Positions 27,762 to 39,847 of a DNA stretch of 64,000 nucleotides are shown here, one piece after another; the first letter of the stretch is position 1; every line of letters starts with the position of its first letter. Both the position numbers and the translations under genes were made by a program. Source of the stretch: Lepas anatifera (Eukaryota; Arthropoda; Thecostraca; Lepadidae); the NCBI GenBank assembly GCA_034440635.1, contig JAOTON010000385.1:2386501-2450500 (forward strand). The letters run 5' to 3'. The notes below the pieces were generated by a model, which was given only the letters and a program-made list of their open reading frames with translations, was not told the origin of the DNA and did no database searches.

Positions 27762-27960
27762 GGGGCCGGGTGGCCTAGTGGCTTCGTTGCCAGTCTTCGG
27801 ATCGGATAGCATGGATCAACGTGGGTTCAATCCCCACGGCGGGAAACCGCCTTCCATGTCCGATCTGACTCGGTGGAGAGGATCCTTGAACACCCACGTC
27901 AATACTCCCTGTAATTGGGCAATTGTGCCTGTTGGGAGTGGCCCTAAATAGATAAATAAA
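27762..27960 (+). mobile_element. tRNA-derived SINE S1, full-length copy
   Basis: About 195 bases. The tRNA-like head has the A-box region GGTGGCCTAGTGGCTTCG and B box GGGTTCAATCCCC. The body contains CCATGTCCGATCTGAC, and the 3' part CAATTGTGCCTGTTGGGAG then GGCCCTAAATAG leads into an A-rich tail. Other copies or parts lie at 25018, 28780, 35693, 43001 and 43985. The head is not a functional tRNA gene as part of this longer dispersed unit. Confidence 0.88.
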
Positions 27961-28294
27961 AAAGCCGATGAACAAAAAATGTCAAGCCTAAATGGAAGCT
28001 GACTGCTTCTAAAATTTCTTGCTGCCGGCCGTGGGGAGGGGGGCAAAAACACTTCCCTCTTCCCCCTGAATCTGTCAATGGATTGGTTCCAGCCATAAAA
28101 GACCATTCGGTTTAAACATATTATTGAAGTTGTGTGATGAAATGGAAGAAGAGTGCTGAAGCCTCCCAATACACATTAATATACGTTTTCACCCCAGAAG
28201 ATGTCCTTACATTCACATCCAACACGAATATCAGTTAATATTTAGTATTTCTTAGTTTTTGCCACTTCTTGCCACCGGGTTTATGCTTTAGTAG

Positions 28295-28779
28295 CCTAAA
28301 TGAAGCCTCAGAGATCACAGGTCCAAATTTGTAACATTAACCTATTGAGGGACCTATAGGATACTAATATTTGGGGAATACGAAGGTATTTCAAGCGGTA
28401 TCTACAGAAATAGAGCAATTTTCGTTTCCCCATACATTTTCAATGGAGAAATCATGAGTCGTACTTGACCCTAGGGCATCAATATGAAAAATCCCGGAAT
28501 ATATTTGGTAGTGCCTGGTGGCCCCATTATGTGGTATAAGTTTCAATCATGTAGAATTGCACTTTTCTTCCTTATACCACCTTAAATATTTTTAGAAGTT
28601 AGGTCACTTGACCTACACTGGTGACTCGATCTGCTATAGCCCAACCTAAAAATTTGAGAAAGCAAAAATTGATCAAAGATAAGGTGTGCCAGGTACGACA
28701 TTTTTGGGGTACGGCATTTTTTCCGTCGTAAAAAACCGAAGGGGGAGGTGTTCAAACACCCCCGCCCACCTGAGCGAGG
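28295..28779 (+). mobile_element. F3 element, right half of a split copy
   Basis: This matches 40690-41158 of the intact F3, including the block before ATTTTCAATGGAGAAATCATG and the terminal palindrome GGTGTTCAAACACCCCC, ending GAGCGAGGG. It continues the F3 sequence interrupted at about 25650. SINE S1 sequence resuming at TTCAACATCC follows at once. Confidence 0.72.
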
Positions 28780-28848
28780 GTTCAACATCCATGGCAATAC
28801 TCCCGGTAATTGGTCGAGTGTGCCTGTTGGAGTGCCCCTAATATTTTG
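28780..28848 (+). mobile_element. tRNA-derived SINE S1, 3' half
   Basis: TTCAACATCCATGGCAATAC, then TGTGCCTGTTGG and GTGCCCCTAATA, match the 3' part of the SINE at 27762. It starts exactly where the 5' half at 25018-25138 stops, allowing for divergence. Confidence 0.72.
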
Positions 28849-29680
28849 TTTGTGTTTGAACGAAGTAATATTGGGAAGTATACAGAAATATTTACTTCTT
28901 CCACAATTTTTCGCTTTATAAAAAAGAAGCGTGTCAGAAGCAGTTTACTTACTTGCGTTCCATATTTTTCAATATCGCATAAACAGTTATATAGGTCTCA
29001 AGTATTCCCAAGCCCTCGACGTAGTTACTGTTGTAACCCCACAGCCATCGAATTAAGTGGACCAGGAGTTGAGTCCTACTCAGCATTAAAACCGTTCATC
29101 AGCCGTGATTCCATGAGATTCAAAACTCTTCGCGTTGGAGCTTGCAGGTCCATGCATCTATCGCATGCATCACGAAGCCTGAAAAGCCGAAGATATGCTC
29201 AGCAACACGCTGAATATCCACAATCTAACAATGTCACATCAAAACGCAGTAGGCATACGTTAATGTTGCTAGAAAGTAAAATATGTTTGTCTTAGTTTAT
29301 GAACAGTAACAGAGGAGAAATCGTTAACAGTGTTTAAGAATATGACAAAATATCGCGATTGAGAGGCCATGCCCCCCCTCTGCACCCGCCAATGGTCACG
29401 AGGCGAGCCATGTCAATTACCCCTCCCCGTCTTCAATCGCATATCTTGCCTGGTCCTAGACACCTTAAAAGAATTGAGGAGCATTTCATCATCGGTACCT
29501 GTATAAAACTACCAAATGCTTAAGGCTTCAGAACATCCCGCCACAGGACCGACCGTTGGTCAAATTGAACGCTAACGCATCGAATGCGTGGCGGGTCCCC
29601 GACCGGCCGCACCACACGCTCTTCTCTAAACAAAGAATTCGAATTCGGGCGCCAACAACTGATGCCCGAGGCGGACCCGG

Positions 29681-29780
29681 ATCAGGGGCGTACTCAGCCC
29701 GTCCCGTGCGGCAGTCAAACGCCACAGGGGCGCACTCAGCCCGTCCCGTGCGGCAGTCAAACGCCACAGGGGCGCACTCG
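29681..29780 (+). repeat. 43-bp tandem duplication
   Basis: About two and a half copies of a 43-base unit starting AGGGGCGCACTCAGCCCGTC and ending CAAACGCCAC. Open frames across it are not recognised as genes. Confidence 0.85.
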
Positions 29781-31214
29781 GCCCAGCAGGGCAGTGAAAA
29801 TCTGCAAATGAGGTTCATCCACACACCACTTTAGCAACAGTGACAAGTAGCCTATTCTACCCAGTGTTACACCTGGGTACGCCTCTGCCCTGCCCGCCGG
29901 CAGGGGCTGCTCCGGCGGCCATTTTGAGACAGTGTGGGGGCCCCGGCCGGCTCGAGGCAGCAGTGCAGAGCGTGGGAAACCTGAACCGGGCGGGGGCGGG
30001 CCTGTCGGGCTCAAACTAGATTACGGCAAAACATTCCAGCGTCCGGAAAACGGCAGCATGCGCGTTTACCCCGCGTGAGCCTCACGGTGTAACTGGTAAG
30101 TGACCGTACAGAGCCAATGGCCGCTGTCGCGCCGGTTCAGCGCCCTTCCAGCCAAGCAGAACGGACTCTCCAACAACAGGAAGCGACTACACAGCCGATT
30201 ACCTTCTGGGCCGCAGCCCCAGCAGCGGACTGCCAACTAACGGCTACCCGCTGCTCATCGTTTCGCACTTAATACCACATACAGCTGACCTGTGGAAGCA
30301 AGCGCCATTCCTAACACCAGACCGTTCTCCGGAATGATCCACATAAATGAAAACTGGAGGCCACCAGACCAAGTCTGACTAAACTAGATATTTAATTAAG
30401 TACACCGTAGGCCAATGTATACAAATCAGCTTGTAAGATTTATCGGCATTTGTACTTTCCTCCCTTTCTTCCGGTGAGGGGTAAGTATTATCATTGCTGT
30501 AGTAACTTGAGCTGAGCAAATGTGCGGGATCTTCAATCATGTCTGCACCGAACGGGGCCAATGTTCACTCGGAGTGTGATAGTAAGAATAAACACCGGCA
30601 TGTAATTCGATGGGAGTAAATACCAGGATTGAGAACTGAGGCCTCTGAAATTCCAAATAAATGCCTGCAATAAGGAATCCATAGATCCGTACACGAACCC
30701 CCTACAATTTCAAGATGTCTACGATATTGTCTACCTCAATCTCGCGTGTCGGTGCTTTCATCCGTGCCCAAGATACCATCTACAGGTAACACCAAGGACT
30801 CAGGTACCAAATCCCAAAAAAGACTAGCAAAACCAGAGCACGCGTACCACTCCCAATTTCCCGTGCAACCGTCCGCACCATATTCACAGTCGATACTTGG
30901 TAATTTTGAGTTATCTGCCCGTTCACTGCTAAGCAGGGCTTGGATTTTGGCTAATTTCAAGATTTTGATTTAAGAGTTCAAACTTGGTAGAACTGAACTA
31001 CTCAAAAAGAGGGGGAGGCAGTAAAATGCAAGAGTTACGGGCTTCCCAAATGCCTGAAATTTGCACAACACCGGTATAAAGGACCTTAGTGAATAAAACA
31101 TTAATTTTCGGGCACGTCTTTGACAATACATTACAATTAGGACGCACTTGAGCACCACTTAAATACAGATCCACACTCATGGCGCTCCTGACCCGAAGAC
31201 AATAAGTGACTCAC

Positions 31215-31271
31215 CTTGGATCCTATCTGGTTGCCGCACTGACCCGCCTGAAGGTGCACAATCTCGCGCAT
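31215..31271 (-). CDS. TUBB: Beta-tubulin, exon 1 (residues 1-19)
   Basis: On the minus strand ATG at 31271-31269 opens MREIVHLQAGQCGNQIGSK, followed by the donor GTGAGT. This is the universal beta-tubulin N terminus and begins the GTP-binding QCGNQ loop. The start is certain: MREI is the tetrapeptide read during co-translational tubulin mRNA autoregulation in animals, and the context ACAAACATGC has A at -3. Ser18 replaces the usual Ala. The exon is only 57 bases, so it is easily missed by length filters. Exon 2 lies 9283 bases downstream and continues with FWE exactly as in the family. Confidence 0.97.
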
Positions 31272-31560
31272 GTTTGTACTGTGGATCCGCTCCCGAAATT
31301 ACGTCCAACCCGGCCTCGTTCCTTCTCGCCGACTGGGCACGATCCCCCGCTTGCTCCGAAGCCGGGCCTCCGGCCGACGCCCATGCGGCTTTCGGCGCGC
31401 GCACCGGTACACTTTCGGCCAATCAGCGTGCTCGACATAAGCCGGTGCCGCCGCCGCACAACGGTTGGCGCGCCACTTGCGTAAAGCTGGCCGCTGCAGG
31501 GGAAGGGAGGGGGCAGGGGAGCGGTCCACACCGGGAGCGGGCCTCCTCGAAATTAGATCG
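31272..31560 (-). promoter_or_regulatory. CpG-rich 5' flank and probable promoter of beta-tubulin
   Basis: The bases upstream of the tubulin ATG are markedly GC- and CpG-rich compared with the surroundings. A CCAAT box in inverted orientation (GGCCAATCAG on the plus strand, 31417-31426) lies about 150 bases upstream of the ATG. No TATA box is evident. The transcription start cannot be placed from sequence. Open frames here on both strands are a by-product of base composition. Confidence 0.55.
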
Positions 31561-34288
31561 AGAGCAATCGAGGGCCGGCGAGACGCTGGAGGTACATTGT
31601 AGCTGCGAATATGTTAGGTGGGATCCGCTGGGATACCTCAGGCATTAGAAATATACCCGTTGACTCAACCGTTTTACCCCGGTCACTAGCGGATCTAGAG
31701 AGGGGGAGGGGGCAAGGGCCCTGGCCCCCTTCAAAATGGCCAAATTTGAGCTGATTTTCTTCAAAACACTATCGCTTTACGATTTTTCCCGAGTTGTCGC
31801 CCCCGAAGGCTGCTCCTGCGTCCGCCAGTGACCCCGTCGCGTCGCCATGGATTTTGGACATACACGAAAGAGGATAGAATGTTTGGCACGTCGTCAAACG
31901 CTGGAGCATACAAAAACTGATTTCGTATTTCGGTTCCTCAGTCATAGGCAGACCCAGGGGGCAAGAAGGGGAAGCTTGCCCCTTGATCGACCCTCAGCTC
32001 CCTCTGAAATGATCATGGCGCCGCTCTAAAAGGTCGATATCGCCCTGGGCTTGTTTTCTCCCAGAACAGGATGCCAGTATTGGTGCCGCCGAAATAGGAC
32101 TTGGCGCCCACCTGATAGGTTTTGCCGCACACATATGACACCCCTTTGGTCCGAATGCAGTCCCCGACCGTCTGTTTCCCTCCCGATCAGAAATGAACAT
32201 CATCCGCCTATGCTCGCAGCAGTCGTCTTTTTTGGAATAGGTAACCGCCCCATCCACGTCCTTTGTGCACAGCTTCGCCTCTCCATCCCCTTACCTTCGC
32301 GTTCAACGTCCGCCAGCGGCTGTCGGACGCGTAGGTAAGGGACGAAAGGCAAACACCCGCCACCCAACACCCGCCACCCAACACCCGCCGCCGGCCGTTC
32401 CGCGATAACGGCCGCCATTGCGTGCCGGTGGGGCCGGATAACAAGAAAGAGTGCTGCACTTTTTGAGAGCCAAGAAAGTAGTTTTTAAGGAGAGAAGAAT
32501 AACTGAATCTATGGCTGTAATCCTTTTCGTCCTCTAAATCCCTGGGAACAGAAATATGCGGGAGCGATTTGGGATTAGGACCAATCAAACTGTTGCAACT
32601 TGATGGCAATACATTATTTTAGTTTCTGTAGGTATTAGGGCCATGGTAGCCTCTATTTCTATTTATAGATAGTCTGAAACTTCAGCAAAGAAGCTTTGAG
32701 GAATAGAGCATGCGGTCAGATAGTGGTTTCTTGACAAGTTTTACCGATCGTAAAAATATCTCGCTATAAAAGTGCCATTTTAGTTCAAAACCCATGGTAA
32801 AAGAAGAACTGATATGTAACACGAGCCGGTACCCCAGGATGGATACAACCTAGTTTTTATTAAAAAAGAAGAAAAAAACAAACCAAGAACAAATGGTGGC
32901 AAACGGAATGCAACGTTTTTTTACTTCGATCAGGATACATCATGTTCTTCAGACTTAGGCTATCTTGCCTGTCCAAGATCTCTGAGCATAACTTTTTGTG
33001 ACTATCACATTATCGGAAAATCCATTAGCAACGCACCAAATTCAAGGCAGAGGTTATTTTGTTAGTGGAAGGCTTATTCCTCTGCAAGCAATGGCAATGA
33101 TGGCCTGCCTTCCTAAAATATTATTTAAAAATTCCCTAAGCCCTCTGGGTCTGGTGTGGATATGGAAACAATAACTTATCTCTTATCACAAAATAACGGC
33201 ATGAGACCCTCCAAAAGAGTGTATTGGTTACAAATAGTAGTGCATCTAGCCAGTAGTTGCGGGGATGCCTGCTATCACAAGATGCTTACTTTTACTATCT
33301 GAGTCTCATTCACTCGAATATAAAAATCTATTTTAAATATCAAGGGGACCAAGGTCCAATGTTTACACTGAAGTTGAATGGTTTTGTTCATACGCGTCGG
33401 AAAAGGGGGCCAGGGGGCCTGGCCCCCGACTTTTTGGCCAAAAATTTCCTGATCTCAGTCAAAATGAGAAAAAACTGGACATTCTTATATCCAGCCGCTG
33501 CGGGGAGGCAACGAAGGGCCCAAATTCGAACAGTTTTTGGTCCTGACGTTGAAAGTTTTGTGTCAGCATCGGGTTGAAGTTTGGCTGGCCCCCACACTTT
33601 TTGACGGTGGCGACACTTATGGTTTTGTTTGAATTTAACAGGCTCAGCTTAGACACCAAAACTTTGCTTATAAACTAAATAGCAGCTGGGGCAAAAGATC
33701 GACAGCTTTCTGGAGGGGAACAAAGTTTTGCCGCGATTTTTTATTCGGGGGGGGTGTAAGTCGCTGAGAATATACGAAAAAGATAGAGTATAAAAGGAAA
33801 ATCGTATTTGAGTCGGACGTCGGATTCCCACAAGTTACTACAACACTTTGTCCTACACCATCATTCTTTCTCACATTCCACCAGCCAAATTCACTCCCCG
33901 TCCCCCAACATCCAATAACTTCATTTCACAGCAAAATAGTATTTCCTCGTGCGCTAAATGTACGGCCACCGCACCGCTGCTATTACAGGGGGGGCAAATT
34001 CCTTTTCCCCTGGATCCGCCACGGGTTGTAAATGAAAGTACTTCTTAGTCTTGTTCCAAAAAACAACCTTCTCAGCATAGATGTTAAAAATTAAGTTGTT
34101 GGGTCGACTCAACCCTAACGCATGTCATTGAGACTGACTGATTCTGACTCAGCTCATCTGCTCGCACGATTGTGTTGATGCTGATTCAACCAGTACTCAG
34201 AAGTGGTTTGATTCAACTCATATACGGATCCCAGATTTCTGATCAGGGGGGTTACAGGAGGCGCCACTTTTGGGTGAAATATATACGT
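31561..34288. other. Intergenic with repeat fragments
   Basis: Repeat fragments with GGGCCCTGGCCCCC cores lie at about 31688-31835 and 33386-33600, and an M7 copy at 31945-32140. At 32357-32395 a short CACCCGCCACCCAA motif is repeated three times. The remainder is AT-rich with no recognised gene. Confidence 0.45.
31945..32140 (-). mobile_element. M7 interspersed repeat, inverted copy
   Basis: Its reverse complement contains AAAACCTATCAGGTGGGCGC, an AATACTGGCATCC block and a TTTCAGAGGGAGC block, matching 13090-13335 and 34355-34505. It is non-coding and the ends are approximate. Confidence 0.55.

Positions 34289-34350
<62 letters not shown>
34289..34350. repeat. (AC)n(AT)n microsatellite
   Basis: A run of AC dinucleotides changes at about 34302 into a pure AT run to about 34350. 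Confidence 0.97.
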
Positions 34351-34354
<4 letters not shown>

Positions 34355-34357
<3 letters not shown>

Positions 34358-34505
34358 TGACGCCAAATCCTATGGCGGGAACGCCTATAGTCACATCCGT
34401 GGCAGGAGGAAAAGGTGTCGTGATTATTTCAGGGGGCGTCGAGGATCAATTTGGGGAGGGATAAGTGCCCCCACTTGCTCCCTCTCCTAAATCCTCCTGT
34501 GACTC
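34355..34505 (+). mobile_element. M7 interspersed repeat, copy 3
   Basis: GACGCCAAATCCTATGGCGG, then GGAACGCC, TTTCAGGGGGCGTCGAGG and AAGTGCCCCC match the M7 copies at 13090 and 31945. It abuts the dinucleotide repeat. No coding capacity. Confidence 0.55.
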
Positions 34506-35692
34506 CACCCTAACTCACGGAAAATTTGAGTCAACTCAGAGTCGAATCTGCTGTTGATTTGCTCACCAAGCCTGGTTCAGAGGCCACCTTTCTCTGCAGT
34601 AGATCAGGTGAACAACTTTCCCCCGATGTCTGACCCAGAGCACGAGCCTATATCGTCCGCCCGGGACGTGCCCAGCATGAACAGCGAACACCAAATGACG
34701 ACGACTGGAAACCCGGTCCAGGCCAGAGATAGGAATGACAGGGTGGCACGTTACCTTAGTTGGTGATAGTGTTTCTGCTGTTCTCGCACTTATTGCTGCC
34801 TGGAACCTCCCGCTTGAAGCTGAGATGCTCTGCTCAACAAATTGGCATGTATGTACATATGCCATATGCCTACATACATATATGCTCCTGCATATCGACC
34901 CCTATTTACATAGAAAACGGTCCCCAGCGTCTGCCACTGGGCTTGGGGACTCCGCATTATTGGGATGCAGTATAAGTGGACACACAGAGGTCTGCATTGA
35001 AGGATATTTCGGTATCTTCCACGTTCTGTTCTAACTGATCTGCTCTGTCTTGTTCCGACTCAGAAAAAAACAGCCAATAAGTGGCCCCGTCCGGTACCAT
35101 TCAGATTTTCCGTGTATAATTTTCGTAAAACCTATCCGGTTCGGAATCATCTTGGATGAAAGCTGGAAAATGTTTGCGCCGTCCATTTCACACCATCCAG
35201 TTGTATCCCTGACTATTTAGTTCCATCCAGTTTCAGGGGCGGACGCAGACCCGAGTTTTTTGGGGAGGAGGGGCAAACCCATGTCTGTCTCTCCTCCTGG
35301 GGGGGGGGTGGGATTGCGATTTGGGTGCCCGACAGACCTAGTATAAGCTACCTCTCCAAGTGCATAATCGCTCTCCTGAGGGGGAGGGGGCTGGCGGAAG
35401 CGAATATTTTTTTGCTCGACACACCTAGTGAAAACACCTTTTTCAAAAATTTCTCCGTCCTTTGGGAGGGGGCCAAAGATAGTTTGCCCCCTTCAGTGCT
35501 TTGGGGGGTATGGCCAGAATGGCCCCCTGCGTCCGCCAATGTCCAGTTCCGTCTTGTCCCGTTTTCCGTCCCATTCAGACCCCTATGGGCTAACCTGTGT
35601 TAATGTGAGAGACTACGGGATGTTTTGACCCGCCTGTATTCTTTACATTTATTCACCTGCACCAACCCCTATATTTGTTTTATTTTCATTTC
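34506..35692. other. Intergenic with one GC-ended repeat
   Basis: A segment at 35237-35545 opens GGGGCGGACGCAGACC and closes CCCCCTGCGTCCGCCAATG, an inverted-end repeat related to fragments at 31688 and 37425. The rest has no recognised gene. Confidence 0.45.
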
Positions 35693-35745
35693 TTTAGGGC
35701 CACTCCCATCAGACACACTTGTTCAATCACAGCCCCCTTGCATGG
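35693..35745 (-). mobile_element. SINE S1, 3' fragment, inverted
   Basis: AGGGCCACTCCCATCAGACA then CTTGTTCAATCACAG is the reverse complement of the SINE 3' region. Only this end is present. Confidence 0.6.
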
Positions 35746-35924
35746 GTGGAAATCCTGAGGGTTGGGAGGGCCAGGACCCCGTGGATTTTGAATCTCCCAG
35801 AGACTTTGTATAGGGCATGTATTGCCGTGCCAGCGTTAACCCACCCATGACACCCCCCCTGGATCGAGAAGAGATCTCAAGCCATGCCCCCTTGTATCCG
35901 CCGCTGCTCTCAGACAAGATCCCT

Positions 35925-36167
35925 CGACAGGCACAGTCAGCTCGGCTGTGGATGGATGCTCTGACGGCGGCCAGAGCTCGGCACCGCCGCGCCGGGTGCA
36001 GCGCTGCCATGGCAACAACAGTGTTGTTGGTGCCGCGGCGAGCAGCGACGCTCCCGACCGTGCTCGGAGTCGATGGTTGTCCTGGAAACAGCCGGAAACC
36101 GCGTCCCGTTCCAGTGCATCTGAGCTTCAGTTCAAACTGATGCTGTCACTGCATGCATTTACAGGTG
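35925..36167 (+). promoter_or_regulatory. CpG-rich patch with an X-box-like site and splice-donor match
   Basis: GCTGCCATGGCAAC at 36003-36016 closely fits the symmetrical RFX X-box consensus. The patch is CpG-rich and ends near 36167 with TTTACAGGTGAGAT, a good splice-donor match, so it could be a first exon with its promoter. No recognisable protein is encoded, and an F2 element sits 130 bases downstream. This is a weak candidate. Confidence 0.25.
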
Positions 36168-36302
36168 AGATCCCACCTTTCCTGATTATGGATATTGAAA
36201 GCGAAGACATTCGATCATGACCAAAAAATTATTCGGTTCGGATTTGTTGTGCACGGAGATGTTGATGCAGGATAGAGATTACGAGCCTGTTCGGAGATTT
36301 AA

Positions 36303-37142
36303 CACGCGCATTGACGGGGGTCTGAGCCACCTTCGCATTGACGGGGGGGGCGGGTACCCGCCCCCTAAGATCTCGAGAACCATGGTAGGTAGCGAAAAAC
36401 AGTAAACGGTGTTGGGCTGCCCATCCACTTCTCCATCGAAAACATTTGAACCATTTTTTTGTCAGGTCACATTTAAGGTCACGAGAGGTCAAAACATGCC
36501 CGTCATAGGGATAACATGTAAATTCAGTTTTTCGGCCATTAAATCTGAACAAGTAAAGATAGAGCAAAACGACTTGAACTATATGAATCCTCTTAGCAAG
36601 CCGAATCAAATGATATATAAGTTGACCTTGCTAGGTCAAAACAAGGATTTGACCTGACCTGAGGTCAGGTCAGGGTCAAATTATATAAAATGCATATCAT
36701 TAGAACCGCAAAGCCCAGGCGAGTCTGAAGCAGCTAAAATAAATGCTCTATCCCCATCCGTTACTGAGTTATTCCGTAAAATCCATTTTTCCCATGTATT
36801 TCCAATGGAGAGGTCATGCCTCGTACCTGACCTTAGGTCATCGATATCAAAAATACCGGAACATATTTTAGAGAACTCGGTGGGGGCATTATGCGATATG
36901 AGTTTCAATCGGATAAGTTCACCCTGCTCCGACTTATGCTATCTTAAACTTTTTTTGAGGTCGGGTCACTTGACCTGTAATGGTGACCTGACCTGAGATG
37001 ACCTAACCTTAAAATTTTCACAGAAGTTGTAAAAATGATGAGGGAAAAGGTATACCAAGTACGGCGGCGCTACGCGCCGCCGTTTTTCTGCTATCTCCGA
37101 AAACCCGAGGGGGCGGGTACCCGCCCCCCGTCAATGCGCGTG
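36303..37142 (+). mobile_element. F2 element, 840-bp copy
   Basis: TTAA at 36299-36302 and 37143-37146 flank CACGCGCATTGACGGGGG and its inverted copy. A doubled terminal motif with TCTGAGCCACCTT spacer is on the left. The right has a perfect hairpin at 37061-37083 (arms ACGGCGGCGC and GCGCCGCCGT) and a GCGGGTACCCGC palindrome. Paired AGGTCA half-sites form a 23-base inverted repeat at 36650-36672. It is nearly identical to 59433-60272, in opposite orientation. Confidence 0.93.
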
Positions 37143-37152
37143 TTAAAACAAA

Positions 37153-37316
37153 ATGCAGGCAGCGGCGGTCCCAGAACTTCATTTGGGGGGGGCTCAAGCC
37201 TACCCTACCTTTGCCTCGGAAGAGCCTCCGGCTATGTATTAACTATAGGCACACTGTCATTTCGCGGGGAGGAGGTTTGAGCCTCCCTAGCCCCCTTCCC
37301 TTGTATTCGCCTCTGC
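37153..37316 (+). mobile_element. M6 interspersed repeat, copy 2
   Basis: It shares TTGCCTCGGAAGAGCCT, TATTAACTATAGGCAC and the CCCCCTTCCCTTG tail with 4570-4735. It starts about 7 bases after the F2 right TTAA. No coding capacity. Confidence 0.65.
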
Positions 37317-39843
37317 ATGGAGGTGATACGTTTGTTCAACTTCAGATATAAGAAACAGCGTGGGGATTACGACGTTAACTACAACATGTAACAACATTTT
37401 CGCTGAGGATAAACGACAGAGTAGGCACTGGCGGATGCAAAAGGGGCCAAGGAGCCGTGCCTCACCCCAAATGACTAAACTTTGGCCAATTTTCTGAAAA
37501 AAACACTATGTTTTTACGATTTCTCCCTAGTTCCCCCCTCCTCCCAACAGTCAGAGGAGCAGAAACTTGCCAACTCGGCTACCGGAGTTTGTGACACATT
37601 TACGAAAATTGAGGTGCATAATTGTGACAAAATAGCGATCCTGACTGTATGGCTCAAGATCAAACCCCATATTTTCGAAATAGAGAATGAAGCATGTAGG
37701 GAATATTTTATCTTAGCAGCTCTGTTCTTCAATTGCACAGCGTACCATTAGTAATACAATATTGGTACTGTGTTCAGTTTCTACTAAAACGAGGGACCCC
37801 CGCTGCAGAAAAACCCGAAAACCGCTGTCACAGTTGCCAGATTTTAACATGCAGCCCAATGGGGCTGATTGTTAGTAGTTTGCAGAAAGTTGTCGCCTAC
37901 ATACCGGAAATGTGACAGTCAATTTTTTTCGAGAAATACACGATTGTGGGCCTAAAAGCTACTAATAAAAGTACTAAGTGAGTGAGAAAATAAACATAGC
38001 TGGGCAGCAACTCTACTTAAACTGCGCAACAGCGACAAGACAAGTTAGAAATGTTTATGTGATGTAGAACCTGCCAAAAATTTAAACAGGCGGGAAGCCA
38101 CTTATTTTGAGGGCATATTCATTAGGTCTATTTAAGATAAGTGCAGGCTAAAACTAGCTAGAACAAATATTGCTGCCCATGGCTAATCTAAGATGAATGT
38201 AGGCTATTGTAAGACTGATGCACTTTCCCATATCAAGCTTGGTTTTTCATTCCTTAGCCTGCTTGTGCCTTAGTTTATTTGTGCCCTAGATTGGTTAGAC
38301 AGATTTGGAGCTGGAGGAAGTTGGGAGAGTTGGCGCCAGCAACAGGCTGGCAACAACAGTGATTCAGGTGAGTTTTCATGATCAAATTATCTTATCAATA
38401 TTGTACAGATAGCAAATATGTGCTAATGCAGTCCTCCACAAAGTGTTAACACCCACACTGGAGAGGGGCCTGGAACTAACGTGCACTGGAGGGGGCCGAG
38501 TAGACCCCCTTCTTATCTCAGAAAATCACAGCAAATCTCAGAAACAAATAGACTTTGAAAAACGCTGGTTAGGGTGTGTTGCTTACTACCAGTGGTGGTA
38601 AGCAACGCACAGGACCTGAACTGCATGGAGTTAAAGCAGGATTTTGGCTACACTGGATCTTTCTTTGGTATGTGAATTCCAATACCTCTGTACCTATTAG
38701 GGCAATAGACATAATTTTACATCTATGCAGGCTAGTTGCCTCAGAGTTTTTACTGCAAAAAGGAATGACCAGGCAGGTAATGGTCGTGAGTGGGATGCAA
38801 ATTTTAAGCATTTGATGTGTTTATAAAAATGCTACCTAAGGCCCACTTTACCAACACATTTTAGGTAGATTCAAATACTATGTTGACATTGACATTTTTC
38901 CCCTTTTGTTGATATGTGAGGTAGAAGTTTAGTGGGGGGGGAGCTGTGGTTAGGGTTCCCAATTGTGTGTACATGTACGCTCCTATTAATAGATATGTTC
39001 CCAATAATGACTATTTTCATGATAATTGCTACATGTAATCATGTGGAAAAGTACCATAATTGGAAACACTCCTTTCAAAAATGGAAACTTCTTCAAAAAG
39101 GAAATGCATGTCATTGGGGGAAACTGCAGTCAGAGTTGCCAATAATAGTTATGACCCCAATACTGGAAAAAATGACCCATAATTGGAAATTTTCCTTCCA
39201 AAAACAAAAACATGATCTATAAATGAAAAATTACTACTTTCATGCTGTAATGGTTTGGTGCTAGAACCTTGTCTGCTGCAAAAAGTAAGGGACAGGTAGA
39301 GGACATTCAGCATATTGGAAATAGTATTCAAGTATACAATTATTATTTCCAGCTCTGTGTGACATAGGAGGCATACGTCGCATTGAGTTTGTGACAGCCA
39401 GCATACTTTCTGCACCTCTGCCAACAGTACTCTCGCGTCCTCCCCTGAGAGTAGACATTAGGGCTCATAGATCCCCATTCCTCATTTTATACATTCTATA
39501 GCATCGGCTAACTATTGTTGTTTGTTCGCCCTACTATAATTATTTGTAAAGTCCTCAGCAAAGAGCAAAATATATATTTGCAGACATTTTAGTCCGAACA
39601 GAGAAACGGACAGTTATCTTATGGTAAACTGTAATAGCACTGGGGAGGGGCCCAGTTCATACGTAATGTGACTGATTTACTTTTTTACTGCATCCCCGGA
39701 AGCAATGCCTGAATTTTTTTCTCTCAAAATAACTGATCCAGGTGTCTCAACAGACGTTTGAGTACAATTTGTCTGGTTCTGGGATAGAAACGCGTGTCCA
39801 CTTCCCATTTTTTCAGTCAACCGGAGCCGGCAGTGAATAGGCT
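37317..39843. other. Intergenic, no recognised gene
   Basis: A repeat fragment related to 31688 lies at 37425-37560. CAGGTGAGT at about 38366 is a good splice-donor match without a recognisable exon before it. The remainder is AT-rich with short frames only. Confidence 0.45.
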
Positions 39844-39847
39844 TTAA

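Noticed and set aside
27762..27850. tRNA gene
   Set aside because: The A- and B-box sequence is the head of a dispersed SINE with a common 3' body, present in several copies, so not an independent tRNA gene.
31206..31648. Plus- and minus-strand open frames around the tubulin start
   Set aside because: They arise from the CpG-rich promoter composition; only the 57-base exon 1 frame is supported.
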